DNA from: CAMDPA01 sp965223035
GTDB taxonomy: Bacteria > Pseudomonadota > Alphaproteobacteria > Rhizobiales > Hyphomicrobiaceae
NCBI GenBank assembly: GCA_965223035.1
Contig: OZ244980.1
Coordinates: forward strand, 2,480,001 to 2,544,000
Length of the DNA stretch: 64,000 bases
Direction: 5' to 3'
Below are positions 41,294 through 50,253 of the stretch, piece after piece (within the stretch, counting starts at the first letter, position 1; every line of letters begins with the position of its first letter). The notes under the pieces are model-generated. The model did no database searches and was not told the origin of the DNA. It was given only the letters and a program-made list of their open reading frames with translations. The position numbers and the translations under genes are program-made.

Positions 41294-42634
41294 TCAGGCC
41301 TCGCGTTGCGGTGTGTTGGCGCCGCTGGGCTTGGCATCGGAGCCGGTGGCGCCCGCATCCTGGGCTTGGTCGGTCAAGCGGCGGATCCTGAGCGCCGTGA
41401 TCTTGTTGCGCGCCTTTCGCAGAATTTCGAAGCGGTAGCCGTAGAACGTAAAGATCTGTCCGGGAGCCGGAATGGTTTGCGCCTCGTGGATTACCAGCCC
41501 CGCCAGCGTCGTCGCCTCCTCGTCCGGCAATTGCCAATCCATCTCCCGATTGAGATCGCGGATCGGCACGCTGCCCTCCACCACCACCGAGCCGTCCGGC
41601 TGCACGTGAAGCATGGTTTCGGCGATGTCGTGCTCGTCCGAGATCTGGCCGACGATCTCCTCCAGGATATCCTCCAAGGTGATCAAACCTTGCACCTCGC
41701 CGTATTCGTCGACCACCAGGGCGAGCTGGGCCTTCTTCTTGAGGAAGGCGTTGAGCTGGTCTTTGAGGCTGGTTTGATCCGGCACGAACCAGGGCTTGGC
41801 GATGAAGCCCGTGATGTCGAGGCAATCCGGCTTCCAGTTGACTTCCGCAAGCGCCGCCAGCATGTCCTTGGTGTGCAGCACACCGATGATGTTGTCGGGC
41901 TGGTCCTTCCATACCGGAACGCGGGTGTATTGCGAGGCGATGACAGCATTGACGATGGCGGTTGGCGGGTCGGCGGAGTCGACGGTCTCCATGCGGGTGC
42001 GGTGGACCATGATGTCGCTGACCTGCAACTCGCCGAGATCCAGCACCCCGCCCAACATGTGGGCATCGCCCTTGGCGACGGCCCCTTCACGCTGGGACAG
42101 TTCGATGGTGCCGCGCAATTCTTCGTGCCGGGCAAGGATGTTGGCCGCGTCATCGACGCGCGATGGCGTGAACTTGAGGATTTGTCGCACGAAGAACGCA
42201 ACTGCCGCGGTGAATGGCGAGAGCGCCGCGATCAGCACCCGCATCAAGGGCGCGACCTGTAGGGCGACATGATCAGGATAGGCCAAGGCCCACGTCTTGG
42301 GCAGCACCTCCGCAAAGATGACGACCAACACGGTCATGATCACGGTCGCATACGCCACCCCGAAATCGCCGAACAGATGGATCAGCAAAGAGGTGGTCAG
42401 CGCCGACGCCAGGATGTTGACCAGGTTGTTACCCAACAGCACCGTGCCGATCATGCGTTCCGGTGCAGCCAGCAGGCGGTTCACCAAACCGGCGCGCTGG
42501 TTGCGCTCCTGCTCCAAGGCATGCATGCGGGCGCGAGATACGGCCGTGAGGGCCGTTTCAGAACCGCTGAAAAAGGCCGACAGGAACAGCAGCAAAACAA
42601 TGGCTATAATGTGTAGCCCGGTCTCGAGGGTCAT
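41294..42634 (-). CDS. CorC/HlyC-family membrane protein with CBS domains
   Basis: A 446-residue protein with a DUF21 membrane domain (three to four helices, residues about 1-150; LSAFFSGSETALTAVSRARM), a CBS pair (about 185-310; VSDIMVHRTRMETVDSADPP and LALVVDEYGEVQGLITLEDI) and a C-terminal CorC/transporter-associated domain. Related proteins act in magnesium and cobalt efflux. ATG at 42634 begins MTLETGLHIIAIVLLLFLSA, a proper membrane start; upstream codons are not membrane-like. It stands alone, divergent from guaB. Confidence 0.92.
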   Translation of the reverse strand: MTLETGLHIIAIVLLLFLSAFFSGSETALTAVSRARMHALEQERNQRAGLVNRLLAAPERMIGTVLLGNNLVNILASALTTSLLIHLFGDFGVAYATVIMTVLVVIFAEVLPKTWALAYPDHVALQVAPLMRVLIAALSPFTAAVAFFVRQILKFTPSRVDDAANILARHEELRGTIELSQREGAVAKGDAHMLGGVLDLGELQVSDIMVHRTRMETVDSADPPTAIVNAVIASQYTRVPVWKDQPDNIIGVLHTKDMLAALAEVNWKPDCLDITGFIAKPWFVPDQTSLKDQLNAFLKKKAQLALVVDEYGEVQGLITLEDILEEIVGQISDEHDIAETMLHVQPDGSVVVEGSVPIRDLNREMDWQLPDEEATTLAGLVIHEAQTIPAPGQIFTFYGYRFEILRKARNKITALRIRRLTDQAQDAGATGSDAKPSGANTPQREA

Positions 42635-42961
42635 GTTCGCATGGGAGGGTTGGGTTGGTTGAACCTTACTGGATGGTGCAAACGGTCGCGATCGCGGCCA
42701 GCCGGCGGTCGCCCCTTGGATTGAGGGGCCGCTGCGGCAACCCGATCGACGCACTATTCATATGGGGTGCTACAGCACCGATGTCACAAGGTCGACTTGA
42801 AATCGTCTTTGGCCGGCTAATGGCCAGGTTGGTGACATTGAATTTGCCGGTCGGTAACTGGCCGGAGCCGCTTTTTTTCTGGCATCACCCGTGGTATCGC
42901 CGGAGCGAAATCGGCCGGGACATGGTGTCCGGCACATGGTTTCACCAAAGGAGCCCCGGCC
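42635..42961. other. Divergent region upstream of guaB
   Basis: 327 bp between the CorC-like gene and guaB, with no repeat. It should hold both promoters; I cannot assign hexamers. Confidence 0.35.
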
Positions 42962-44446
42962 ATGGCGACGCCTCCGATTGACGATCTGGAGCGTATCGGG
43001 CTGACATTCGACGACGTGTTGCTGGTGCCGCAGGCGTCCGCGGTGATGCCGGGCCAAGTCGACGTCACCACCCGCGTGACGAAGGCGGTTGAACTCAAGA
43101 TCCCCATTCTCTCCGCTGCGATGGATACCGTGACCGAGGCACCGTTGGCGATCGCGATGGCGCTCGCCGGCGGCGTCGGCGTCGTTCACCGCAATTTCAG
43201 CCCAGCGCAGCAGGCCGAACAGGTGGATCGGGTCAAGCGCTTCGTCTCCGGTATGGTGCTCGATCCGGTCACCATCGGTCCCAGCGAGACGTTGCAGCAG
43301 GCCTGGGACTTGATGGACCGCCACCGCATCTCCGGCGTCCCGGTCGTCGAGCCTAAGTCGCACATCCTGGTGGGGATTCTGACCAATCGCGACGTGCGCT
43401 TCGCGACCAATCCGCTGACGCCGGTGTCGGAGCTGATGACGCGGGATCGACTGGTCACCGTCAAGGAGGGCGTGGCGCAAGCCGAGGCCAAGCGCCTGTT
43501 GCACACCAATCGGATCGAAAAACTGCTCGTCGTCGATGAGAACTATCGTTGTGTCGGTCTGATCACCGTGAAGGACATCGAGAAGGCGGAGCAAAATCCC
43601 AACGCCGCCACCGACGCCCAAGGCCGACTGCGGGTCGCCGCCGCCACGACGGTCGGCGAGGACGGGTTCGAGCGCACCGAACGGTTGATCGCCGCGGGGT
43701 GTGATCTGATCGTGGTCGATACCGCGCATGGTCATTCCGAGCGCGTGCTCGAGGCGGTGACGCGGATCAAGAAGTTGTCGAACAGCACCCAGGTCATCGC
43801 CGGTAACGTGGCCACGGCCGATGCCACGAAGGCCTTGATCAATGCCGGTGCGGATGCGGTTAAGGTGGGCATCGGACCGGGCTCGATTTGCACCACGCGC
43901 ATCGTGGCCGGGGTCGGCGTTCCGCAAATGACCGCGATTCTCGACTGCGCAACGGAAGCCAAGAAACAAGGCATTCCGGTGATCGCCGACGGGGGGGTCA
44001 AATTTTCAGGTGATCTGTCGAAGGCGATTGCGGCTGGGGCCGATTGCGTGATGGTCGGATCGCTGCTGGCGGGCACCGACGAGAGCCCGGGCGAGACCTA
44101 TCTCTATCAGGGCCGAACCTATAAGGCCTATCGCGGGATGGGCTCGGTCGGTGCGATGGCGCGCGGCAGCGCGGACCGGTATTTCCAGCAAGAGGTGCGT
44201 GATGAGTTAAAACTGGTGCCCGAAGGGATCGAGGGCCAGGTTCCCTTCAAGGGGCCGGTTGCGGCCGTGTTGCACCAACTGGTCGGCGGGCTGCGCGCCG
44301 GCATGGGCTATGTGGGCGCACGATCGATCGATGAGTTGCAATCGCGAGCTCGCTTCATTCGGGTGTCACCTTCCGCGATCCGTGAAAGCCATCCGCATGG
44401 CATCGCCATCACCCGCGAATCACCGAACTACCCCGGCTCCACTTGA
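42962..44446 (+). CDS. guaB: Inosine-5'-monophosphate dehydrogenase
   Basis: A 494-residue enzyme that oxidises IMP to XMP with NAD+, the committed step to GMP. It has the TIM barrel with N-terminal LTFDDVLLVPQASAVMPGQV, two CBS domains (about 95-205), the catalytic loop GSICTTRIVAGVGVPQ (Cys310), the phosphate-binding YRGMGSVGAM and the flap near EVRDELKLVPEGIEG. ATG at 42962 follows AAAGGAGCC. nadC starts about 65 bp later on the same strand. Confidence 0.98.
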   Translation: MATPPIDDLERIGLTFDDVLLVPQASAVMPGQVDVTTRVTKAVELKIPILSAAMDTVTEAPLAIAMALAGGVGVVHRNFSPAQQAEQVDRVKRFVSGMVLDPVTIGPSETLQQAWDLMDRHRISGVPVVEPKSHILVGILTNRDVRFATNPLTPVSELMTRDRLVTVKEGVAQAEAKRLLHTNRIEKLLVVDENYRCVGLITVKDIEKAEQNPNAATDAQGRLRVAAATTVGEDGFERTERLIAAGCDLIVVDTAHGHSERVLEAVTRIKKLSNSTQVIAGNVATADATKALINAGADAVKVGIGPGSICTTRIVAGVGVPQMTAILDCATEAKKQGIPVIADGGVKFSGDLSKAIAAGADCVMVGSLLAGTDESPGETYLYQGRTYKAYRGMGSVGAMARGSADRYFQQEVRDELKLVPEGIEGQVPFKGPVAAVLHQLVGGLRAGMGYVGARSIDELQSRARFIRVSPSAIRESHPHGIAITRESPNYPGST

Positions 44447-44511
44447 TCCGAGCGCGGCGAGCCGCCTACCATGGGGGAGGTGCGCGCAGTGCTGGAGATT
44501 TGGAGATCCCC

Positions 44512-45354
44512 GTGTTGAATTTGATGAAAGTTCGCGAACAGGTCGTTCAGTTCATCGCAGATGACGTCGGCCAATTCGACCTCACCTCCAATATTATGAT
44601 CGATGAGGCCGCCCAGGGGTCGTTCTACATCAACGCGCGCGAGCCGATCGTGCTGGCCGGTATCGATGTCGCGTGTATCGTCTTCGACTACGGCGTCCCC
44701 GGCGCAAAGCTGGAGCGTTTCGTCACGGATGGGACCCGCGTCGACATCGGTGCCTGCCTGATGAGCGTGTCCGGTCATGCCAGAGCGATCTTGACGGTCG
44801 AGCGAACCGCTCTGAACATTCTTCAGCACATGAGTGGGATCGCCACGGAGACGGCGAAATATGTCGACAAGATCAAGGGCACCAACTGCCAGCTGATCGA
44901 TACCCGTAAGACCACGCCGGGGTTGAGGATGCTGGAAAAGCACGCGGTGGTCTGCGGCGGCGGCCGCAACCATCGCCTCGCGCTCGACGGCGGCGTGCTG
45001 GTGAAGGACAACCACATCGCGGTGTTCGGCAGCATCAAAGCCGCGGTGGAGCGGGCCAAATCTCAGGTGCCGGTTCTCACCAAGGTCGAGGTCGAATGCG
45101 ATACGCTCGAGCAGGTCAAAGAGGCGTTGGACGCAGGGGCCGATATGCTGCTGTTGGACAATATGGAGCCCGACATGATGCGCCAGGCCGTGGCGATCGT
45201 GGGTGGCCGCATTCCGTTGGAGGCCTCGGGCGGCATTACGCTTGAGACCGTGCGAGCGAAGGCTGAAAGCGGTGTCGATTTCATCTCCGTGGGGCGTATC
45301 ACGCAGTCGGCGCGGGCCGTGGATATCGGCTTGGACGACGGCCGCCGCGACTGA
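44512..45354 (+). CDS. nadC: Carboxylating nicotinate-nucleotide pyrophosphorylase (quinolinate phosphoribosyltransferase)
   Basis: A 280-residue enzyme that joins quinolinate and PRPP to nicotinate mononucleotide, CO2 and PPi in NAD synthesis. Motifs are LTVERTALNILQHMSGIATE, DTRKTTPGLRMLEKHAV, CGGGRNHR, the PRPP-site VKDNHIAV, LLLDNMEPD and EASGGI. The GTG at 44512 has GGAGAT 8 nt upstream; the TTG at 44443 overlapping the guaB stop and the ATG at 44524 are less likely. It sits between guaB and the PRPP-producing fusion, so it uses what that enzyme may make. nadA and nadB are not in view. Confidence 0.92.
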   Translation: MLNLMKVREQVVQFIADDVGQFDLTSNIMIDEAAQGSFYINAREPIVLAGIDVACIVFDYGVPGAKLERFVTDGTRVDIGACLMSVSGHARAILTVERTALNILQHMSGIATETAKYVDKIKGTNCQLIDTRKTTPGLRMLEKHAVVCGGGRNHRLALDGGVLVKDNHIAVFGSIKAAVERAKSQVPVLTKVEVECDTLEQVKEALDAGADMLLLDNMEPDMMRQAVAIVGGRIPLEASGGITLETVRAKAESGVDFISVGRITQSARAVDIGLDDGRRD

Positions 45355-45620
45355 TGCTGCACGGGCCATGCTTCAGCCTCCAATCGCGACCCCGCGGTCC
45401 CAACCTGGTGCGCTTGAGCGACAACGGGCCGTCGCGATCATCAGCGGGTTGGCAGCGCCCCCCAGATCATCGCGTGACCATGACGACGCGATGGCGGAGG
45501 CATGTCGGGCACCGCGACGATCGCCGCCCGACAAGAGATCGACATTTTGTATGGGTTCGGGAGCATCCCGCTGCCGCTTCGGTATGCGGTAACGGTGTCC
45601 GTTGAGACGAGGTCAATAAA

Positions 45621-47654
45621 GTGCCAGGTAGGTTGTTCCTTGTCGTCGGGCCAAGCGGTGTGGGCAAGGACACGATTTTGGAGGGGGCGCGGTTGGCGTT
45701 GGCCGATGATCCCCATCTGATCTTCGCCCAGCGCGTGATTACGCGACCAGCTGACAGTGGCGGCGAGGACCATCACGCGGTCAGCACCGACACGTTTGCC
45801 AAGATGCGTCAGGACGGGACCTTTTTTGCCGCCTGGCGTGCTCACGGTTTTGACTACGGCTTGCCGATCGAACTCAAGCACCAGCTGGAGGCTGGTCGCC
45901 ATGTGCTGGCCAACGTCTCGCGGGCGGCGTTACAGGCGATCGTGGACGCTTGGCCCGACGCCATGGTGATCGAGATCAAGGCTGATCCGGAGATGATTGC
46001 CGCTCGCTTGAGCGGTCGCGGCCGTGAGGACGCCGCCGCCATCAAGGCGCGGCTGGGGCGCGGCGCGCCGCCAATGCCGGCCAACATTCAAGTCCTTAGT
46101 GTCGACAACAATGCGTCGATTGAGCAGGCCGTCGCGCAATTCGTTGCTGTTGTCCGCTCTGTGGTGCCGCAGCCGCTGAAGCTCAAACGCGTTGATATCG
46201 ACACCTGGAACGAGCCGATTTGTTTTCTCAATTATGCCTGCGAGCGCTACGACGCGCGCTCGTTTCTGGGCCCGGGAAAGGTGAGAGCGTTCAACCGGCA
46301 TGGCTGCGTTACCGCACGCGTCAACCTTGCCCACGACGACATCGTCAAACGCGACGAGATTGGTCTGAGCCGCTTCGCGTTCGAGCGGCTCGGACAGCGG
46401 GAAGGCAGTCCGCTCACGCTGACGCGCGCACCGCAACCCGCCAGCATCGAGGCGTTGCGCGCAAAGGTCGGCGGCGAAAGCCTGCGGGACGATGATATTG
46501 ATGGCATCATCCGCGACATTGTCGAGGGTGCCTACAACGGGCGGGAGATAGCGGCTTTCCTGGTGTCATCGGCCCAGCAGCTGGATGACGAGGAGGTGGT
46601 CGCCCTGGCGCGCGCGCGTGCTAAGTATGCGCAAACGATCACGTGGCCTTACGATTTGGTCGTCGACAAGCATTCGCTCGGAGGAGTTCCCGGTAGCCGT
46701 ATCACACTGATCGTGACGCCAATCGTGGCCGCCTATGGTCTTGTCATTCCGAAGACCTCGTCGCGTGCGATTACTTCCGCGGCCGGTACCGCCGACGTGA
46801 TGGAGGTGGTTGCGCGGGTCGACTTGACCCGGCGGGAGGTGGAAAGCGCGGTCGGGCGGGCCGGCGGGTGCATCGTCTGGAATGGTCGGCTCAATCACTC
46901 GGCCGTCGACGATGTGATGAACGCCATGACGCGTCCGCTCGGGGTCGACTCGCGCAGGTGGTCGGTTGCATCGATCCTTTCCAAGAAACTGGCCGCCGGT
47001 TCAACCCATATCATCATCGACATTCCCGCCGGTCGGGGCACTAAGATTGCCACGCGACCAGAAGCCGAAGTGTTGGCGGAGCTGTTCGTCAAGGTCGGAC
47101 AGCGGCTGGGCCTGGTGGTTGAGGCCCAGGTGACCGAGGGAACCCGCCCGATCGGGCGGGGCGTCGGCCCGGCGCTCGAGATCCGCGATGTCTACGCCGT
47201 GCTGCGCAACGCCGACGACGCGCCGTCGGACCTGCGGGACAAGGCGCTTTGGTTTGCCGGCCGAATCCTGGAATGGAGCCCGGACATCGCGCCGGGTGCA
47301 GGTTTGGGCACCGCCGAGCAGATCTTGCGCTCGGGCGCAGCATTGGCGGCGTTCGAGCGTATCATCGATGCCCAAGGCCGCCGTGAAGCGCCAGACGCCC
47401 CCGGGCACTTGGTGCGCGAGATCTGTGCTCCGGCAAGTGGCGTGATCGGCGCGATCGACGCGCGCCGGGTGTCAGGCATTGCGCGGCGGGCGGGCGCACC
47501 CATGGACAAGGGCGCCGGCGTCGATCTGGTGGCACGGGTCGGAACCGAGCTGAGGGCCGGTGATGTGATGTATCGGGTGCATGCCTCGGCGGAGAGCAGT
47601 CTGCAGCACGCGGTCGCCTATGCTGAGCGTGAACCCGTGGTGGACTTGATCTGA
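45621..47654 (+). CDS. Fused ribose 1,5-bisphosphate kinase (PhnN-like) / AMP-phosphorylase-type enzyme
   Basis: A single 677-residue frame with two enzymes. Residues about 1-185 are a guanylate-kinase-fold PhnN domain: P-loop GPSGVGKDT (10-18), ARLSGRGRED near 130. PhnN makes PRPP from ribose 1,5-bisphosphate and ATP. Residues about 186-677 are a nucleoside/NMP phosphorylase of the archaeal-thymidine-phosphorylase type: DKHSLGGVPGSRIT (Lys350), TSSRAITSAAGTADVMEV and GGCIVWNGRLNHSAVDDV, which match AMP phosphorylase rather than DeoA (KHSTGGVGD, MSGRGLGHTGGT). AMP phosphorylase gives a base and ribose 1,5-bisphosphate, exactly the PhnN substrate. GTG at 45621 has GAGG upstream. nadC lies 266 bp upstream. 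Confidence 0.88.
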   Translation: MPGRLFLVVGPSGVGKDTILEGARLALADDPHLIFAQRVITRPADSGGEDHHAVSTDTFAKMRQDGTFFAAWRAHGFDYGLPIELKHQLEAGRHVLANVSRAALQAIVDAWPDAMVIEIKADPEMIAARLSGRGREDAAAIKARLGRGAPPMPANIQVLSVDNNASIEQAVAQFVAVVRSVVPQPLKLKRVDIDTWNEPICFLNYACERYDARSFLGPGKVRAFNRHGCVTARVNLAHDDIVKRDEIGLSRFAFERLGQREGSPLTLTRAPQPASIEALRAKVGGESLRDDDIDGIIRDIVEGAYNGREIAAFLVSSAQQLDDEEVVALARARAKYAQTITWPYDLVVDKHSLGGVPGSRITLIVTPIVAAYGLVIPKTSSRAITSAAGTADVMEVVARVDLTRREVESAVGRAGGCIVWNGRLNHSAVDDVMNAMTRPLGVDSRRWSVASILSKKLAAGSTHIIIDIPAGRGTKIATRPEAEVLAELFVKVGQRLGLVVEAQVTEGTRPIGRGVGPALEIRDVYAVLRNADDAPSDLRDKALWFAGRILEWSPDIAPGAGLGTAEQILRSGAALAAFERIIDAQGRREAPDAPGHLVREICAPASGVIGAIDARRVSGIARRAGAPMDKGAGVDLVARVGTELRAGDVMYRVHASAESSLQHAVAYAEREPVVDLI

Positions 47655-47771
47655 CCCGGCTCGCTTAACCGATCCGCCTGGCGATAATTGAGCCGACGGA
47701 CTTTACTCGCGGAGCCGCAGATGGCACGGTCGACCGCGGAGTTCGCCGCCAAGACGAGAGCATGCTGCGCT

Positions 47772-47890
47772 TGATTGGACTTGCGACGATTCCGATGAAC
47801 AGCAGAAGCGTGCTCTCATCTTAACGAGCGAACACGTTGGTGCCTTGAGTAGCCCGCTTTCGCGGTGCCTTGCTGAAGGCAAGGTGATCC
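47772..47890. repeat. Degenerate double hairpin repeat, copy 13
   Basis: GATTCCGATGAACAGCAG, CTTAACGAGCGA, GCCTTGAGTAGCCCGCTTTC and AAGGTGATCC line up with the composite copy at 33617-33751, but the CTAG ends and much of the first stem are gone. Confidence 0.5.
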
Positions 47891-47948
47891 AGGCCCGCCG
47901 TCCTATGACCGCGCTCATCGAAGCGCACTTTCGTTGATGAGGCCGTCG

Positions 47949-48854
47949 ATGTCTACGCGCGCGATCAGTCGACACGCCAAGGCCAAACCCACCATGGAGG
48001 GCGCCGGCGTCAAACTCCATCGCGCCTTCGGTTTCGGCGATACCAGCGACGTCGATCCGTTCTTGATGCTCGATGACTTTCGCAACGAGCATCCGGAGGA
48101 TTATCGGGCCGGCTTTCCCTGGCACCCCCATCGCGGGATCGAGACGATTTCCTATGTGCTGGCGGGCACCGTGGAGCACAGCGACAGCCTCGGCAACCAG
48201 GGACGGCTCGGGGCTGGCGATGTGCAGTGGATGACCGCAGGCCGGGGTATTCTGCATCAGGAGATGCCGAGCGGCGACGCCGACGGCCGGATGCACGGCT
48301 TTCAACTGTGGGCCAACTTGCCGGCGGCGCTGAAGATGTCCGCGCCGCGTTACCAGGACATTCCGGCCGCCGAGATCCCGGCGCTGAGCGATGACGACGG
48401 CACGGTTGTGCGCTTGATTTGCGGTGAATACCGGGGTCGGCGCGGGCCGGTCGATGGCATCGCCGCGGATCCGCGCTATCTGGACATCTGGGTGCCTGCG
48501 GGGCATCGCAAGACGCTGCCGGTGGAGCTCGGGCGGCACGCGTTTGCCTACGTGTTCGAGGGGGACGGCCACTTTGCTGGCAGTTCACGCCCCTTTGGCG
48601 TGTTGACGGAACGGGCCGGGCCCGATGGTGACCAGGTGGTGCGCGAGCACGTCGACAATCGTTCGCTGGTGGTTTTTGATAGCGGTGATCAGGTCACGGT
48701 TCAGGCGGGGGACGCGGGCATCCGGTTTCTGCTGGTCTCCGGACGGCCGATCCGCGAGCCGATCGCTTGGTATGGACCCATTGTCATGAATACCCAAGCG
48801 GAGATCGAGCAGGCGGTCGCGCAGTTGCGCAACGGCACCTTCATCGCGCCCTGA
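47949..48854 (+). CDS. Pirin family protein
   Basis: A 301-residue bicupin. The N-terminal cupin has the metal motifs FPWHPHRGIETISYVLAG and GDVQWMTAGRGILHQEM; the C-terminal cupin is metal-free (LDIWVPAGHRKTLPV, HAFAYVFEGDGHF). Bacterial pirins include quercetinases and regulators of pyruvate dehydrogenase; which applies cannot be told. The ATG at 47949 has GAGG 6 nt upstream and is chosen over in-frame TTG/ATG codons at 47934 and 47937. Confidence 0.93.
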   Translation: MSTRAISRHAKAKPTMEGAGVKLHRAFGFGDTSDVDPFLMLDDFRNEHPEDYRAGFPWHPHRGIETISYVLAGTVEHSDSLGNQGRLGAGDVQWMTAGRGILHQEMPSGDADGRMHGFQLWANLPAALKMSAPRYQDIPAAEIPALSDDDGTVVRLICGEYRGRRGPVDGIAADPRYLDIWVPAGHRKTLPVELGRHAFAYVFEGDGHFAGSSRPFGVLTERAGPDGDQVVREHVDNRSLVVFDSGDQVTVQAGDAGIRFLLVSGRPIREPIAWYGPIVMNTQAEIEQAVAQLRNGTFIAP

Positions 48855-49048
48855 TCGGCGAAGAGGTGGGTTTGTTGTTTTCTAGATCGAGTCATTGGTG
48901 CCACATTGTTGAGGCATAGCATGCTGCGTTCGGGGGGTTGGGAATAGCAAGCGGAACACTGGATGGCGCTGGTCAACAGTGGCTTGTCGGCAGCTTGACC
49001 CTCCCCTCAGGGCCCAACACCTTGGGGCTGTTTCGAATGAGGTGAGAT

Positions 49049-49300
49049 ATGGTACTGCCCGAACAATATGCCTGGTTTGAGCCAATTTTGATCTTGGCCA
49101 TTATCGTGTTCGTCATTTGCTGGATTGGCAACGCGCTGACGTTCGGCAACCGCTTCGTGAACGCGCTGGTAACGTCGATTATTTTTGCGTTGGTGTTCGG
49201 CGCGGTGGCCTACTTTGGGTACGGTAACCTGCAACTGTCTTTGTCGACAACACCGGCGGCCGACGCTCCGGCGGTGACCTCACCGCTGGGCAGCCAGTAG
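49049..49300 (+). CDS. Small membrane protein
   Basis: An 83-residue protein with two hydrophobic segments (about 11-31 and 39-59) and an Ala/Thr/Pro tail. Codon use and the ATG after GGTGAGAT are plausible. Function unknown; it is a single gene between pirin and the GNAT acetyltransferase. Confidence 0.6.
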   Translation: MVLPEQYAWFEPILILAIIVFVICWIGNALTFGNRFVNALVTSIIFALVFGAVAYFGYGNLQLSLSTTPAADAPAVTSPLGSQ

Positions 49301-49731
49301 CGAACGGCTGTGGGCTAAGCCGCGCTCAGGTTCCATCGGTGTCGCGCCGCAAGGCGCCATAGGGCGGCCGCTTCCGTGGCAGCTGGCGGGTGTCAGCTTT
49401 GCGCGCATGCGCTGGGTCAGCGATGGCCCCAACCCATCTGCCACCTCGGCCGGCTGTGCAGAACAGGTCGAACGCACCCGTCGCCGGGGCGTCTCAGTGC
49501 ATGTGGACGACGCGTGGGTTGAGGCGGGCAGGCGCTGAATGTGGCGCGTCTGGAGAGCCCGTGATCCATCCCAATGCCGTTGCGGTCCTGCGACGGCGCC
49601 GGCAGGTCGAGCCGCGATGCGGCAGGTCGCGAGTGCAGCCCGAACGATCGGCTGCCACACAGACGAACGACGTGCTGGCAAACGACGGGGCGGTTGGGTT
49701 ATGCCAGCTTGGACGCGTCCGGAGACCTGCG
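49301..49731. other. 431-bp region without a recognised gene
   Basis: The frame of the following acetyltransferase stays open leftward to 49390, but the sequence is Arg/Pro/Ala-rich and not conserved-looking. No repeat copy is seen. Confidence 0.35.
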
Positions 49732-50253
49732 ATGTTGATCCGATCGGCCGATGGCAATGACGCCGCCGCCATTTGGGCCATTCTGGAGCCCGTGATCAGA
49801 GCCGGCCAAACCTATGCGCTGCCGCCGGATATGACGAGGGAAGACGCGTTGGCCTATTGGCTGGGTGCGGATCGACAAACCTTGGTGGCCGAAGATGACA
49901 ACCGCATCGTCGGAACCTATTACCTGAAGCCCAACCAACTGGGTGGCGGCGCACATGTCGCCAACTGCGGATATATAACCGCCCGTGGTGGTGAGGGCCG
50001 CGGCATCGCACGGCGGATGTGTCTTGATTCCCTGCAGCGCGCGCGTGCCCACGGCTTTCGTGGGATGCAGTTTAATTTCGTGGTCGAAACCAACACGCGG
50101 GCGATCCAGTTGTGGCTGAGCCTCGGCTTCGAGATCGTCGGCAGGCTGCCGTCGGCTTTCAAACATCCGCACAACGGCTACACCGACGCGTTGATCATGT
50201 ACCGCCCACTGGAGCAACCGGCTTTTGATCGGAAACCAGAGGATTTTGTTTAA
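49732..50253 (+). CDS. GNAT family N-acetyltransferase
   Basis: A 173-residue acetyltransferase with the GNAT core: IRSADGNDAAAIWAILEPVI, motif A with ANCGYITARGGEGRGIARRM (acetyl-CoA pyrophosphate loop near residues 81-95) and motif B FNFVVETNTRAIQLWLSLGF. The acceptor is unknown. ATG at 49732 has GGAG 7 nt upstream. Confidence 0.9.
   Translation: MLIRSADGNDAAAIWAILEPVIRAGQTYALPPDMTREDALAYWLGADRQTLVAEDDNRIVGTYYLKPNQLGGGAHVANCGYITARGGEGRGIARRMCLDSLQRARAHGFRGMQFNFVVETNTRAIQLWLSLGFEIVGRLPSAFKHPHNGYTDALIMYRPLEQPAFDRKPEDFV

Noticed and set aside
42770..43969. 399-codon minus-strand frame opposite guaB
   Set aside because: His/Gln/Arg-rich antisense product without domains; guaB is complete on the plus strand.
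45621..47654. Calling the C-terminal half thymidine phosphorylase DeoA
   Set aside because: The KHSLGGVPG, SSRAITSAAGT and WNGRLNHSAVDD motifs are of the AMP-phosphorylase group, not the KHSTGGVGD and GLGHTGGT motifs of DeoA.
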